From Stenotrophomonas maltophilia (GTDB lineage: Bacteria; Pseudomonadota; Gammaproteobacteria; Xanthomonadales; Xanthomonadaceae), in the NCBI GenBank assembly GCA_002364755.1, contig DEZI01000022.1:62001-126000 (forward strand): 64,000 nt of DNA. Direction: 5' to 3'. This document shows, one piece after another, positions 1-8,964 of this stretch. The position numbers and the translations under genes are program-made. Under the pieces are notes generated by a model. It did no database searches and was not told the origin of the DNA. It saw only the letters and a program-made list of their open reading frames with translations. Each line of letters begins with the position of its first letter. Within the stretch, counting starts at the first letter, position 1.

Positions 1-35
1 TGCTACCGCCCCGAGCGAATGGTCTCCTGCGTCCC

Positions 36-1130
36 ATGCTGATCCGCCGCCTCGCCTTGAACCAACTGCGCCGCTTCAGTGCCGTGGAACTGTCACCCCA
101 GCCGGGCTTGAACCTGCTGACAGGCGACAACGGCGCAGGCAAGACCAGCGTGCTCGAGGCCCTGCACCTGATGGCCTATGGCCGGAGCTTCCGCGGCCGG
201 GTCCGCGATGGCCTGGTGCGTCAGGGCCAGGAAGCGCTGGAAATCTTCGTGGAATGGGACGAACAGCGCGCCGATCACGCGCCGCACCGCCGCAAGGCCG
301 GTCTTCGCCATAGCGGCCAGGACTGGAAGGGCCGCCTGGACGGCGAAGACGTTGCCCAGCTTGGCAATCTCTGCGCGGCGTTGGCTGTGGTGACCTTTGA
401 GCCGGGCAGCCATGCTTTGGTCAGCGGTGGCGGCGAACCGCGCCGTCGTTTCCTCGATTGGGGCCTGTTCCACGTGGAACCAGACTTCCTTTCGCTGTGG
501 CGCCGTTATTCCCGCGCGCTCAAGCAGCGCAATGCCCTGCTGAAACAGGGCGGGCCGTCGCGGATGCTGGATACTTGGGACCACGAGCTGGCTGAAGCCG
601 GTGAACCGCTGACCAGTCGCCGCCAGCACTATCTGGAACGTCTTCAGGAACGGGCGATTGCCTTGGCAACCGCGCTGGCACCGCAGTTGGGCATCCAAGG
701 CCTGGATCTCAGCCCGGGATGGCGCCGGCACGAACTGCCGTTGGCCGATGCGCTGCTGTTGGCCCGCGATCGCGACCGCCAAGCCGGTTACACCTCGGTA
801 GGTCCGCACCGCGCCGACTGGAGCGTGGATTTCCACAGCATTCCCGGCCGGGATGCACTCTCACGCGGCCAGGCCAAGCTCACCGCCCTCGCCTGCCTGC
901 TGGCCCAGGCAGAGGATTACGCCGAACAGCGCGGTCAATGGCCGGTCATCGCCTTGGACGACCTGGCATCGGAGCTGGACCGCACCCACCAGGCCCGTGT
1001 CCTCGAGCGTCTGCTGACCGGTCCTGCGCAGATCTTCGTAACGGCCACCGAGACCCCGGCGGCCTTGGTGGATCTGACCGACATCACCCGGTTCCACGTG
1101 GAACATGCGCAGATCGTGGCTGTGCCATAG
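36..1130 (+). CDS. recF: RecF, DNA replication/repair SMC-like ATPase
   Basis: RecF binds DNA at gaps and helps RecO and RecR load RecA at stalled forks in the cytoplasm. The 364-residue product has the usual family length. It shows a Walker A loop GDNGAGKT near residues 30-37, an ABC-type signature around LSRGQAK, and a Walker B stretch ending ALDDLASELD near residue 310. The gene lies directly before gyrB, the classical dnaA-dnaN-recF-gyrB order next to the origin; dnaN is presumably just left of the window. The start near base 36 is the only one that keeps the conserved N-terminal beta strand. Identity is secure. Confidence 0.97.
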   Translation: MLIRRLALNQLRRFSAVELSPQPGLNLLTGDNGAGKTSVLEALHLMAYGRSFRGRVRDGLVRQGQEALEIFVEWDEQRADHAPHRRKAGLRHSGQDWKGRLDGEDVAQLGNLCAALAVVTFEPGSHALVSGGGEPRRRFLDWGLFHVEPDFLSLWRRYSRALKQRNALLKQGGPSRMLDTWDHELAEAGEPLTSRRQHYLERLQERAIALATALAPQLGIQGLDLSPGWRRHELPLADALLLARDRDRQAGYTSVGPHRADWSVDFHSIPGRDALSRGQAKLTALACLLAQAEDYAEQRGQWPVIALDDLASELDRTHQARVLERLLTGPAQIFVTATETPAALVDLTDITRFHVEHAQIVAVP

Positions 1131-1162
1131 TGGCTACATCAGGGCCTGCAGGGCCCGGCTGG

Positions 1163-1168
1163 TATAAT
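1163..1168 (+). promoter_or_regulatory. possible -10 box upstream of gyrB
   Basis: TATAAT lies 75 bases before the gyrB start in the recF-gyrB gap. I see no good -35 hexamer at the right spacing (around 1140-1145), so this is only a candidate promoter. Confidence 0.35.
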
Positions 1169-1242
1169 TCAGGTTGCACCCCTTCTTACCCGGCGCATCG
1201 CACCTCTGCGGTGACCGACCTGCGGAGCCTACGGCAAGCGCA

Positions 1243-3702
1243 ATGACCGACGAACAGAACACCCCGGCAAACAACGGCAACTACGACGCCAACAGCATCA
1301 CCGCCCTGGAAGGGCTCGAGGCTGTCCGCAAGCGTCCTGGCATGTACATCGGTGACGTCCACGACGGCACCGGTCTGCACCACATGGTGTTCGAGGTCGT
1401 CGACAACTCGATCGACGAAGCCCTCGCCGGCCACGCCGACCACGTCGCGGTGACGATCCACGCTGATGGCTCGGTGTCGGTGTCCGACAACGGCCGCGGC
1501 ATCCCGACCGGCAAGCACGAACAGATGAGCGCCAAGCTGGGCCGCGAGGTTTCGGCGGCCGAAGTCGTGATGACCGTGCTGCACGCAGGCGGCAAGTTCG
1601 ACGACAACAGCTACAAGGTTTCCGGCGGCCTGCACGGCGTGGGCGTCAGCGTAGTAAACGCGCTGTCGCAGAAGCTGCTGGTGGACGTGTTCCAGAACGG
1701 CTCTCACTACCAGCAGGAATTCAGCAACGGCGCCGCGGTCACCGCGCTGGCCAAGCTGGAAGACACCACCAAGCGCGGCACCACCGTGCGCTTCTGGCCG
1801 TCGACCGTGGCCTTCCACGACAACGTGGAATTTCACTACGACATTCTGGCCCGCCGCCTGCGCGAACTGTCGTTCCTCAATTCCGGCGTCAAGATCGTGT
1901 TGGCCGACGAGCGCGGCGAAGGCCGTCGCGATGACTTCCACTACGAAGGCGGTATCCGCAGCTTCGTGGAGCATCTGGCCCAGCTGAAGACCCCGCTGCA
2001 CCCGAACGTCATCTCGGTCACCGGCGAACACAACAACATCGTGGTGGACGTGGCGCTGCAGTGGACCGACTCCTACCAGGAGACGATGTACTGCTTCACC
2101 AACAACATCCCGCAGAAGGATGGCGGGACCCACCTGGCCGGTTTCCGCGGCGCCCTGACCCGCGTGCTCAACAACTACATCGAGCAGAACGGCATCGCCA
2201 AGCAGGCCAAGATCAACCTGACCGGCGACGACATGCGCGAAGGTATGATCGCGGTGCTGTCGGTGAAGGTGCCGGACCCGAGCTTCTCCAGCCAGACCAA
2301 GGAAAAGCTGGTCAGCTCCGACGTGCGCCCGGCGGTGGAAAACGCCTTCGGCGCGCGCCTGGAGGAGTTCCTGCAGGAAAACCCGAACGAAGCCAAGGCC
2401 ATCGCCGGCAAGATCGTCGATGCGGCGCGTGCCCGTGAAGCGGCGCGCAAGGCCCGCGACCTGACCCGCCGCAAGGGCGCGCTGGATATCGCCGGCCTGC
2501 CGGGCAAGCTGGCCGACTGCCAGGAAAAGGATCCGGCGCTGTCCGAGCTGTTCATCGTCGAGGGTGACTCGGCAGGTGGCTCGGCCAAGCAGGGCCGCAA
2601 CCGAAAGAACCAGGCGGTGCTGCCGCTGCGCGGCAAGATCCTCAACGTGGAACGTGCCCGCTTCGACCGCATGCTGGCGTCGGACCAGGTCGGTACGCTG
2701 ATCACCGCGCTGGGCACCGGCATCGGCCGCGACGAGTACAACCCGGACAAGCTGCGTTACCACAAGATCATCATCATGACCGACGCCGACGTCGACGGCG
2801 CCCACATCCGCACCCTGCTGCTGACGTTCTTCTACCGTCAGATGCCGGAGCTGATCGAGCGCGGTTACGTCTATATCGGCCTGCCGCCGCTGTACAAGAT
2901 CAAGCAGGGCAAGCAGGAGCTGTACCTGAAGGACGACCCGGCGCTGGACAGCTACCTGGCCAGCAACGCGGTGGAAAACGCCGTGCTGGTGCCGGCTGCG
3001 GGTGAGCCGGGCATCGAAGGTGCCGCGCTCGAAAAGCTGCTGCTGACCTTTGCCGGCGCGCGCGACGCGATCGAACGCAATGCGCACCGCTACGACCGCA
3101 GCCTGCTCGAAGCGCTGGTCGACTTCGTGCCGATGGACCTGGCCCACCTGCGTGGTGCCGCTGAAGGCCAGGGCCTGGATGCACTGGCCCAGCGCCTCAA
3201 CCAGGGCCGCCTCGGCAGTGCGCGTTTCAGCCTGGAACTGCAGGAGCCGAACGATGAGCGGCCGGCCGCCGTGCTGGTGACCCGTCGCCACATGGGCGAG
3301 GAACACGTGCAGGTGCTGCCGCTTGCCGCCTTCGAAGGTGGCGAACTGCGTGCCATCTACCAGGCTGCCAGCCTGCTGCACGGCCTGGTGCGCGAAGGCG
3401 CCACCATCGGCCGCGGTGCCAAGTCGGTCGAAGTGGACAGCTTCGCCAAGGCACAGAACTGGCTGCTGGAGGAAGCAAAGCGCGGGCGCCAGATCCAGCG
3501 TTTCAAGGGCCTGGGTGAAATGAACCCGGAACAGCTGTGGGATACCACCGTCAATCCTGATACCCGTCGCCTGCTGCAGGTGCGCATCGAGGATGCTGTC
3601 GCGGCTGACCAGATTTTCAGCACTCTGATGGGCGATGTCGTCGAACCGCGTCGTGACTTCATCGAAGACAACGCGCTGAAGGTCGCCAACCTGGATATCT
3701 GA
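1243..3702 (+). CDS. gyrB: DNA gyrase subunit B
   Basis: GyrB is the ATPase half of gyrase, which introduces negative supercoils with GyrA. The product is 819 residues from the ATG at 1243 (MTDEQNTPANN). An upstream in-frame start would add 23 non-conserved residues. Visible landmarks are the GHKL ATPase start (LEAVRKRPGMYIGD), the ATP-lid GGLHGVGVSVVNAL, the Toprim EGDSAGGSAKQGRNRK, and the TDADVDGAHIRTLLL metal site. An insertion of roughly 150 residues between the Toprim and the C-terminal GLGEMNPEQLWDTT fits the longer GyrB type of gammaproteobacteria. It is the usual neighbour of recF. Confidence 0.98.
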   Translation: MTDEQNTPANNGNYDANSITALEGLEAVRKRPGMYIGDVHDGTGLHHMVFEVVDNSIDEALAGHADHVAVTIHADGSVSVSDNGRGIPTGKHEQMSAKLGREVSAAEVVMTVLHAGGKFDDNSYKVSGGLHGVGVSVVNALSQKLLVDVFQNGSHYQQEFSNGAAVTALAKLEDTTKRGTTVRFWPSTVAFHDNVEFHYDILARRLRELSFLNSGVKIVLADERGEGRRDDFHYEGGIRSFVEHLAQLKTPLHPNVISVTGEHNNIVVDVALQWTDSYQETMYCFTNNIPQKDGGTHLAGFRGALTRVLNNYIEQNGIAKQAKINLTGDDMREGMIAVLSVKVPDPSFSSQTKEKLVSSDVRPAVENAFGARLEEFLQENPNEAKAIAGKIVDAARAREAARKARDLTRRKGALDIAGLPGKLADCQEKDPALSELFIVEGDSAGGSAKQGRNRKNQAVLPLRGKILNVERARFDRMLASDQVGTLITALGTGIGRDEYNPDKLRYHKIIIMTDADVDGAHIRTLLLTFFYRQMPELIERGYVYIGLPPLYKIKQGKQELYLKDDPALDSYLASNAVENAVLVPAAGEPGIEGAALEKLLLTFAGARDAIERNAHRYDRSLLEALVDFVPMDLAHLRGAAEGQGLDALAQRLNQGRLGSARFSLELQEPNDERPAAVLVTRRHMGEEHVQVLPLAAFEGGELRAIYQAASLLHGLVREGATIGRGAKSVEVDSFAKAQNWLLEEAKRGRQIQRFKGLGEMNPEQLWDTTVNPDTRRLLQVRIEDAVAADQIFSTLMGDVVEPRRDFIEDNALKVANLDI

Positions 3703-3716
3703 CACGCTTCGACCGT

Positions 3717-3744
3717 GGCCGGTGCGCGGGGATGCGCGCCGGCC
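3717..3744 (+). terminator. GC-rich hairpin after gyrB
   Basis: An imperfect inverted repeat, GGCCGGTGCGC with GCGCGCCGGCC, lies 15 bases after the gyrB stop. It has no T-run, so it may be a weak or factor-dependent terminator or only an mRNA 3' stabiliser. Confidence 0.35.
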
Positions 3745-3769
3745 CTCGCCCTCTGATCGCAGGTAATCG

Positions 3770-4615
3770 ATGTCCGCTTCCGTCCCGGTGTCCGCCCCGC
3801 CGCCCGTTCCGCCAGCCTCGGCTGCGCCGCGCCGCGGTTCGCCCGTGGCAGGCTTCTTCATCGATCTGGGCATCGGCGCCGCCACGCTGTTCATCCTCAG
3901 CCTGGTCGCTGGCCTGGCGTGGGGCCTGTATCGCGGCATCAAGGTCGGCTACACCAGCGCGAAGAACAACGGCGCGGGCATCGACCCGTCCAGCGTGACC
4001 GAAGCGCTGGGCACGCCCGGTGCCCTGGCACAGGTGCTGATGGCCCTGGTGTCGACCGGTGGCGCGGCGCTGCTGCTGTATTTCCTGCGGCGGCCGGCCA
4101 ATGCGGCCGAACGGCAGGCCTCGACGCAGGCGCTGCGGCGCCCGTCCACCTGGGGCTGGACCCTGCTGGTGGCCACGCTGATCGTGATCGGCAGCAATGG
4201 CATCGCCTTCCTCGCCAAGCAGCTCGGCGTCGAACCGGTGCCGACCAACCTGGCGCTGATGCAGCACGCCATCGAGCGGTTCCCGCTGTTCCTGGTGCTG
4301 TTTGCGGTGGTGCTGGCGCCGGCCTACGAGGAGCTGCTGTTCCGCCGCGTGCTGTTCGGGCGCCTGTGGCAGGCCGGCCGGCCGTGGCTGGGCGTGCTGC
4401 TGAGCAGCCTGGCCTTCGCCCTGATCCATGAGATCCCCGGCACCAGCGCCAACGGCCCGGCCGAGATCGCCCAACTGTGGCTGGTCTACGGCGGCATGGG
4501 CGCCGCGTTCTGCTGGCTGTACCGGCGCACCGGGACGCTTTGGGCGGCGATCATCGCGCACGGCATGAACAACGCCGTGGCACTGGGCGCGCTGGTGTTC
4601 TTCGGGTCAATGTAA
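3770..4615 (+). CDS. CPBP family intramembrane metalloprotease
   Basis: A 281-residue polytopic membrane protein of the CPBP (CAAX protease/bacteriocin-processing, Abi) family. All three family motifs are present: EExxxR at residues 187-192 (YEELLFRR), a histidine in FALIHEI at about residue 220, and HGMNN near residue 264. These provide the glutamates and histidines of the metalloprotease site inside the membrane. The N-terminus is Pro/Ala-rich and cytosolic-looking, followed by hydrophobic segments from about residue 28. It starts 67 bases after gyrB and runs in the same direction. The substrate cannot be told from sequence. Confidence 0.88.
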   Translation: MSASVPVSAPPPVPPASAAPRRGSPVAGFFIDLGIGAATLFILSLVAGLAWGLYRGIKVGYTSAKNNGAGIDPSSVTEALGTPGALAQVLMALVSTGGAALLLYFLRRPANAAERQASTQALRRPSTWGWTLLVATLIVIGSNGIAFLAKQLGVEPVPTNLALMQHAIERFPLFLVLFAVVLAPAYEELLFRRVLFGRLWQAGRPWLGVLLSSLAFALIHEIPGTSANGPAEIAQLWLVYGGMGAAFCWLYRRTGTLWAAIIAHGMNNAVALGALVFFGSM

Positions 4616-4684
4616 GGCCGTGGCCGGTTGACGAAAAATTAAGCGGGCCCAGTCCACACTGCCTGCATGAACACGGGGGATTCC

Positions 4685-5491
4685 ATGAAATCACTGCTGC
4701 TTGCCCTGCTCATCACCGTGCTGGTGGCCGCCTGCGCGACCACTACCTCCCCCACCGGCCGCCGTCAGATGGTCGGTGGCGTGTCGCAGGCCCAGCTCGA
4801 CCAGCTGGGCGCGCAGGCCTTCGCGGAGACCAAGCAGAAGCAGAAGGTCAGTAGCGACGGGCGCCAGAACGGCTACGTGCAGTGCGTGGTCGATGCGCTG
4901 GTTGCGCAGCTGCCCCAACAGTACCGTGGCGTACGGTGGGAGACTGCCGTGTTCGTCGACAAGGAACCCAACGCTTTCGCCCTGCCCGGCGGCAAGGTGG
5001 GCGTGAACACCGGCATCTTCACTGTCGCCAAGAACCAGGACCAACTGGCTGCCGTCATCGGCCATGAAATCGGCCACGTCATCGCCCGCCACCACGAAGA
5101 ACGCATCACCCGGCAGATGGGCGCGCAGACGGGCCTGTCCGTGCTGGGTGCGTTGGCGGGTGCCGCCTATGGCGAAGGCGCGGCCAGTACGGTGAACCAG
5201 CTGGGCGGTACCGCTGCCCAGACCGCGTTCCTGCTGCCCGGCTCACGTACCCAGGAATCGGAGGCCGATGTGATCGGCCAGCGGCTGATGGCCGATGCTG
5301 GTTTCAACCCGGAACAGGCCGTCGGCCTGTGGCAGAACATGATGGCCGCCAGTGGCGGACGCAGCCCGCAATGGCTGTCCACCCACCCCGATCCGGCCAA
5401 CCGCATCCGCGAACTGCAGCGTGATGCACCTTCACTCTTGCCCGTCTACCAGCAGGCCCAGGCCGCTGGTCGCAGGCCAAAGTGTGGTTGA
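4685..5491 (+). CDS. M48 family metallopeptidase, lipoprotein
   Basis: A periplasmic zinc protease of the M48 family (LoiP/YcaL-like), probably attached to the outer membrane. From the ATG at 4685 it is 268 residues with a lipoprotein signal: MKSLLLAL, a hydrophobic core, and a lipobox ending LVAAC. I prefer 4685 over the ATG at 4667 because it gives a proper signal peptide and follows GGGGGA by a few bases. The catalytic HEIGH is at residues 127-131, and a downstream glutamate in ESEAD (about residue 193) is the likely third zinc ligand. The family acts in outer-membrane quality control; that role here is inferred. Confidence 0.9.
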   Translation: MKSLLLALLITVLVAACATTTSPTGRRQMVGGVSQAQLDQLGAQAFAETKQKQKVSSDGRQNGYVQCVVDALVAQLPQQYRGVRWETAVFVDKEPNAFALPGGKVGVNTGIFTVAKNQDQLAAVIGHEIGHVIARHHEERITRQMGAQTGLSVLGALAGAAYGEGAASTVNQLGGTAAQTAFLLPGSRTQESEADVIGQRLMADAGFNPEQAVGLWQNMMAASGGRSPQWLSTHPDPANRIRELQRDAPSLLPVYQQAQAAGRRPKCG

Positions 5492-5622
5492 GTGCGCAGA
5501 TTCATGCTGTATTGCAGCACATAAAACGATTTCTCACGCCATCTGTTTCTGATACGTTTGGCGGCTCAGATTTTTCTGACAGTCCGACTTTGCCGCTGAC
5601 GGCGGTTCGATCGAGGTGAACG

Positions 5623-6813
5623 ATGATTTTCCGCAACCACAAAGCTGTGCTTTCCGTCCTCATCGCGACCGCCCTGACCGGCGCCGTGGTCACCGATGCC
5701 TTCGCGCAGTCCTCGCGTTCGTCCGAGCGCGGCAACCGCGGTGGCAAGCAGCAGGCCAAGGCCGAAGTCCTGTACCCGAATGCCACGCGTGAGGAGCCGA
5801 AGGAAAAGGCGTCCGCGAAGATGGGCAAGCAGCTGCAGAAGCTGATTGACAGCTACAACGACCAGAAGTTCCCGGAGACCCTGCAGGTTGCAGGCGAGAT
5901 CCTGGGCAACAGCGCGTCGAACAACTACGACAAGTCGCTGGCCGCGCAGCTGGCTTCGCAGGCTGCCTACCAGAGCGACGACACCGCCGGTGCGATCGGC
6001 TACCTGAAGCAGGCGCTGCAGCTCAACGGTCTGGACAACAACGGCCACTACCAGTCGATGCTGATGCTGGGCCAGCTGCAGCTGCAGGAAGACCAGACCG
6101 CCGAGGGCCTGGCCACGCTGGACAAGTACTTCGCCGAGACCAAGTCGAACAAGCCGGAAGAGCTGGTTGCCAAGGGCCAGGCCCTGTACCAGCTGCAGCG
6201 TTACCAGGAAGCCATCCCGGTGCTGCAGCAGGCCATCGCCGGCGCGACCGAGCCGAAGGACAACTGGAACCAGCTGCTGATGGCTGCCCTCTCCGAAGCC
6301 GGCCAGACCGGTGAAGCGGTCAAGACCGCTGAAGCGCTGGCGGCGAAGAACCCGAACGACAAGAAAGCGCAGCTGAACCTGGCCAACATGTACATGCAGG
6401 CCGATCAGATGCCGAAGGCCGCCGCGGTGATGGACAAGCTGCGCAGCAGCGGCCAGCTCACCGAAGAGCGCGAGTACAAGCAGCTGTACTCGATCTACGC
6501 CAACACCGAGAACAAGGAAAAGGACGTCATCGCGGTCATCAACGAAGGGTTGCAGAAGGGCATCCTGAAGCCGGACTACCAGGTTTACCTGGCGCTGGCC
6601 CAGTCCTACTACTACTCCGACCAGGTGCCGCAGGCGATCGAGGCGTGGCAGAAGGCTGCCCCGCTGTCCAAGGACGGTGAGACCTACCTGAACCTGGCAC
6701 GCGTCCTGCATGCCGAAGGTCGCGTTCCGGAGGCCAAGAAGGCCGCCCAGGAAGCTCTGGCGAAGGGCGTGAAGAACCAGGCTGATGCCAAGAAAATCAT
6801 CAACCTGAAGTAA
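5623..6813 (+). CDS. periplasmic tetratricopeptide-repeat protein
   Basis: A 396-residue protein with a Sec signal peptide (MIFRNHKAVLSVLIATAL, then cleavage after VTDAFAQ), followed by alpha-helical TPR-like units across most of the chain (for example around YLKQALQLNG, YQEAIPVLQQAI and AIEAWQKAAPL). TPR proteins are scaffolds, and no enzyme motif is seen. It lies directly upstream of tonB in the same direction, which suggests a link to the TonB energy-transduction cluster, but no specific partner can be named. The AT-richer gap upstream (5492-5622) probably carries its promoter. Confidence 0.8.
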   Translation: MIFRNHKAVLSVLIATALTGAVVTDAFAQSSRSSERGNRGGKQQAKAEVLYPNATREEPKEKASAKMGKQLQKLIDSYNDQKFPETLQVAGEILGNSASNNYDKSLAAQLASQAAYQSDDTAGAIGYLKQALQLNGLDNNGHYQSMLMLGQLQLQEDQTAEGLATLDKYFAETKSNKPEELVAKGQALYQLQRYQEAIPVLQQAIAGATEPKDNWNQLLMAALSEAGQTGEAVKTAEALAAKNPNDKKAQLNLANMYMQADQMPKAAAVMDKLRSSGQLTEEREYKQLYSIYANTENKEKDVIAVINEGLQKGILKPDYQVYLALAQSYYYSDQVPQAIEAWQKAAPLSKDGETYLNLARVLHAEGRVPEAKKAAQEALAKGVKNQADAKKIINLK

Positions 6814-6956
6814 GTAGGAATAACGCCTGAATGCCTGCACAGCTGATGCGCAGGCGCTCAGGATTGGTATAAGCTTGGAGGTTCCTGCGGTGTCATGCAC
6901 CGCTGATCAGGGATTCCGCCCCCGGGATTCCGGCCCCACTATTGAGCTCTTGGCGC
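6814..6956 (+). promoter_or_regulatory. tonB upstream region with small dyad
   Basis: This 143-base gap holds a -10-like TATAAG at 6868-6873 and a short hairpin, GCGGTG-TCATG-CACCGC, at 6887-6903. I see no obvious Fur box. It probably contains the tonB promoter; the exact boxes are uncertain. Confidence 0.35.
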
Positions 6957-7625
6957 ATGACGGAACAACTAGTCGTTCACCGGTACGAACAAACTGAAGA
7001 ATCGGGGCTGAGCTGGCCGCGCATCTTCGGCATCGCGTTTGTAATCGCCCTGCATCTGGCCGCCTTCATGATGCTCCTCATCCCCGCCGTGGCCCCCAAG
7101 GCCGTGGCTGAGAAGGAGCGCAACGTCATGGTGACCATCGTCGACGCGCCGCCGCCGCCGCCTCCGCCGCCGCCGCCGCCGCCGCCGCAGGACACCCCGC
7201 CGCCGCCGGTGAAGAACCTGTCGCCGCCGAAGCCCTCGCCCGTCCCGCCGCCGCCGCAGGCGCCGGTCGTCGACGTGCCGGAGCCGCGCCCGAACGACAT
7301 CGTCACCCCGCCGTCGCCGCCGTCGCCGCCGTCGCCGCCCGCCTCGATCGAGGCCAGCGTCGACATCTCGTCGAAGGCCATGAATCCGCCGCGTTACCCG
7401 CCGGCCGCTTTCCGCGCGGGCATCCAGGGCGAAGTGATCCTGATCATTGATGTCGATGCCCAGGGCAACGTCACCAATGTCACGGTGGAAAAGTCCAGCC
7501 GTAACCGCGACCTGGACCGTGCTGCGATGGAAGCTGCCCGCAAGTGGCGTTTCAACGCCGCTGAATCTGGCGGTAAGAAGGCTGCTGGTCGCGTCCGCGT
7601 CCCGGTCAACTTTGCACTGAACTGA
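6957..7625 (+). CDS. tonB: TonB energy-transducing protein
   Basis: TonB spans the periplasm and passes proton-motive energy from ExbB/ExbD to outer-membrane receptors. The 222-residue protein starts at the ATG at 6957 (MTEQLVVHRYEQ). It has one N-terminal transmembrane helix (IFGIAFVIALHLAAFMMLL) containing the conserved histidine, then a long proline-rich spacer with an unbroken run of twelve prolines, then a C-terminal TonB domain (about residues 145-222) with PPRYPPAAFRAGIQGEV and the typical DRAAMEAARKWRFNAA. exbB and two exbD genes follow. Four TBDR genes in this window are its likely clients. Confidence 0.95.
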   Translation: MTEQLVVHRYEQTEESGLSWPRIFGIAFVIALHLAAFMMLLIPAVAPKAVAEKERNVMVTIVDAPPPPPPPPPPPPPQDTPPPPVKNLSPPKPSPVPPPPQAPVVDVPEPRPNDIVTPPSPPSPPSPPASIEASVDISSKAMNPPRYPPAAFRAGIQGEVILIIDVDAQGNVTNVTVEKSSRNRDLDRAAMEAARKWRFNAAESGGKKAAGRVRVPVNFALN

Positions 7626-7632
7626 TGCGAGC

Positions 7633-7651
7633 GGGTGGCCGCCGGCCACCC
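7633..7651 (+). other. hairpin between tonB and exbB
   Basis: A perfect 8-bp stem, GGGTGGCC-GCC-GGCCACCC, lies 7 bases after the tonB stop. There is no T-run, so it may set the mRNA ratio of tonB to exbB by processing or partial termination. Confidence 0.45.
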
Positions 7652-7717
7652 CTCCTCCGGTTCGATTGTCTAGCTTAGCTACACCCTTTATCACCACACA
7701 CAACAAAGGTAAGCGTC

Positions 7718-8479
7718 ATGCTGCAGGAACTTTTCATCGCCGCTGCTGCCGGGGGCAATCCGTCCAACGCCCTGTCGCAGATGGGCTTCGAGCACCTGAT
7801 CCACGAGATGACCACCCAGCCGGGTGACTTCGCTGTCTCCTGGGTGGTGCTGCTGACCCTGATCGTCATGTCGGCCATGTCCTGGTACTGGACCGTCATC
7901 AACATCTTCCGTTCGGTCCGCCTGAAGAGCGCTGCCGATCGCGTCGTCAGCCTGTTCTGGGACACCCCGAACGCACAGGACGCCATCCGTGCGATGGAAG
8001 AGCAGCCGGCTTCCGAGCCGTTCTCGAAGATCGCCCTGGACGCTGCCCAGGCAGCTGCCCACCACCAGCGCGCTGAAGGCGGCGCCACCGGCGGTCTGGG
8101 TGAGAACCTGAGCCGTTCGGAGTTCGTCGACCGCGCCCTGCGTCAGGCCGTGACCCGCGAAAGCAACAAGCTGCAGTCGGGCATGACCCTGCTGGCCACC
8201 GTCGGTGCAACCGCTCCGTTCGTCGGTCTGCTGGGTACCGTGTGGGGCATCTACGGCGCGCTGATCAAGATCGGTGCCACCGGCTCCGCTTCGATCGACG
8301 CCGTTGCAGGCCCGGTGGGTGAAGCGCTGATCATGACCGCCATCGGTCTGTTCGTCGCAATCCCGGCCGTGTTCGCCTTCAACTTCTTCAGCAAGGTCAA
8401 CAGCGCGACCATCAGCAAGTTCGATACCTTCGCGCACGACCTGCACGACTTCTTCGCCACCGGCTCGCGCGTCCGCTGA
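7718..8479 (+). CDS. exbB: ExbB, MotA/TolQ/ExbB proton channel protein
   Basis: The inner-membrane channel subunit that works with ExbD to energise TonB. The product is 253 residues with the expected three hydrophobic segments: near residue 45 (WVVLLTLIVMSAMSWYW), near 155-180 (LLATVGATAPFVGLLGTVWG, the diagnostic family motif), and near 205-225 (ALIMTAIGLFVAIPAVFAFNFF). A Shine-Dalgarno-like AAAGG lies shortly before the ATG. It sits between tonB and the two exbD genes and is probably co-transcribed with them. Confidence 0.95.
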   Translation: MLQELFIAAAAGGNPSNALSQMGFEHLIHEMTTQPGDFAVSWVVLLTLIVMSAMSWYWTVINIFRSVRLKSAADRVVSLFWDTPNAQDAIRAMEEQPASEPFSKIALDAAQAAAHHQRAEGGATGGLGENLSRSEFVDRALRQAVTRESNKLQSGMTLLATVGATAPFVGLLGTVWGIYGALIKIGATGSASIDAVAGPVGEALIMTAIGLFVAIPAVFAFNFFSKVNSATISKFDTFAHDLHDFFATGSRVR

Positions 8480-8538
8480 TTGCGGCGCGTGACCCTGCGA
8501 CGAACGACGTAGTCACCAAGATCTAGACGGAGCCCGTT

Positions 8539-8961
8539 ATGGCTTTCAGTAGTGGTAACAGCGGCGGCCCCATGGCCGACATCAACGTGACGCCCCTCGT
8601 GGACGTGATGCTGGTGCTGCTGATCATCTTCATCATCACGGCGCCCCTGATGTCCCACAAGGTCAAGGTGGATCTGCCGGAGGCCAACCTGGTCCAGAAG
8701 GAAGACGCTGAAAAGCGTTCTGGCCCGATCACCCTGGCAGTCAAGGAAGACGGCTCGATCTACTGGAACGACGAAGAAATCAACAAGCAGACTCTCGAGT
8801 CGCGCTTGGCGACCGCCGCCCAGCAGACCCCGCAGCCGCCGCTGAACCTGCGTGGTGACCGCACCACCAAGATGCGCGTCATCAACGACCTGACCAAGGT
8901 CGCGCAGGAGCAGGGCATGCTGGACGTCGGCTTCGTCGCGACCAAAGAGAAGGGGCAATAA
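8539..8961 (+). CDS. exbD: ExbD biopolymer transport protein, first copy
   Basis: A 140-residue inner-membrane protein with one N-terminal helix (LVDVMLVLLIIFIITAP) containing the conserved proton-path aspartate in VDVML, and a periplasmic domain. It partners ExbB and TonB. A good ribosome site (CGGAG) precedes the ATG. A paralogue starts only three bases after its stop, so both are made from one transcript. The N-terminal 35 codons are almost identical to the second copy, while the periplasmic domains differ. Confidence 0.94.
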   Translation: MAFSSGNSGGPMADINVTPLVDVMLVLLIIFIITAPLMSHKVKVDLPEANLVQKEDAEKRSGPITLAVKEDGSIYWNDEEINKQTLESRLATAAQQTPQPPLNLRGDRTTKMRVINDLTKVAQEQGMLDVGFVATKEKGQ

Positions 8962-8964
8962 GCC

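Noticed and set aside
1186..3942. A 918-codon open frame opposite gyrB
   Set aside because: Antisense to an unquestionable gyrB with no recognisable domain.
6887..6903. CGGTGTCA before tonB as another copy of the pectin operator
   Set aside because: Only the half-site is present; the other half does not match, and the bases are explained by a small local hairpin.
7147..7340. CCG-rich repetitive stretch as a DNA repeat element
   Set aside because: It encodes the proline-rich TonB spacer in frame, a normal property of the protein.
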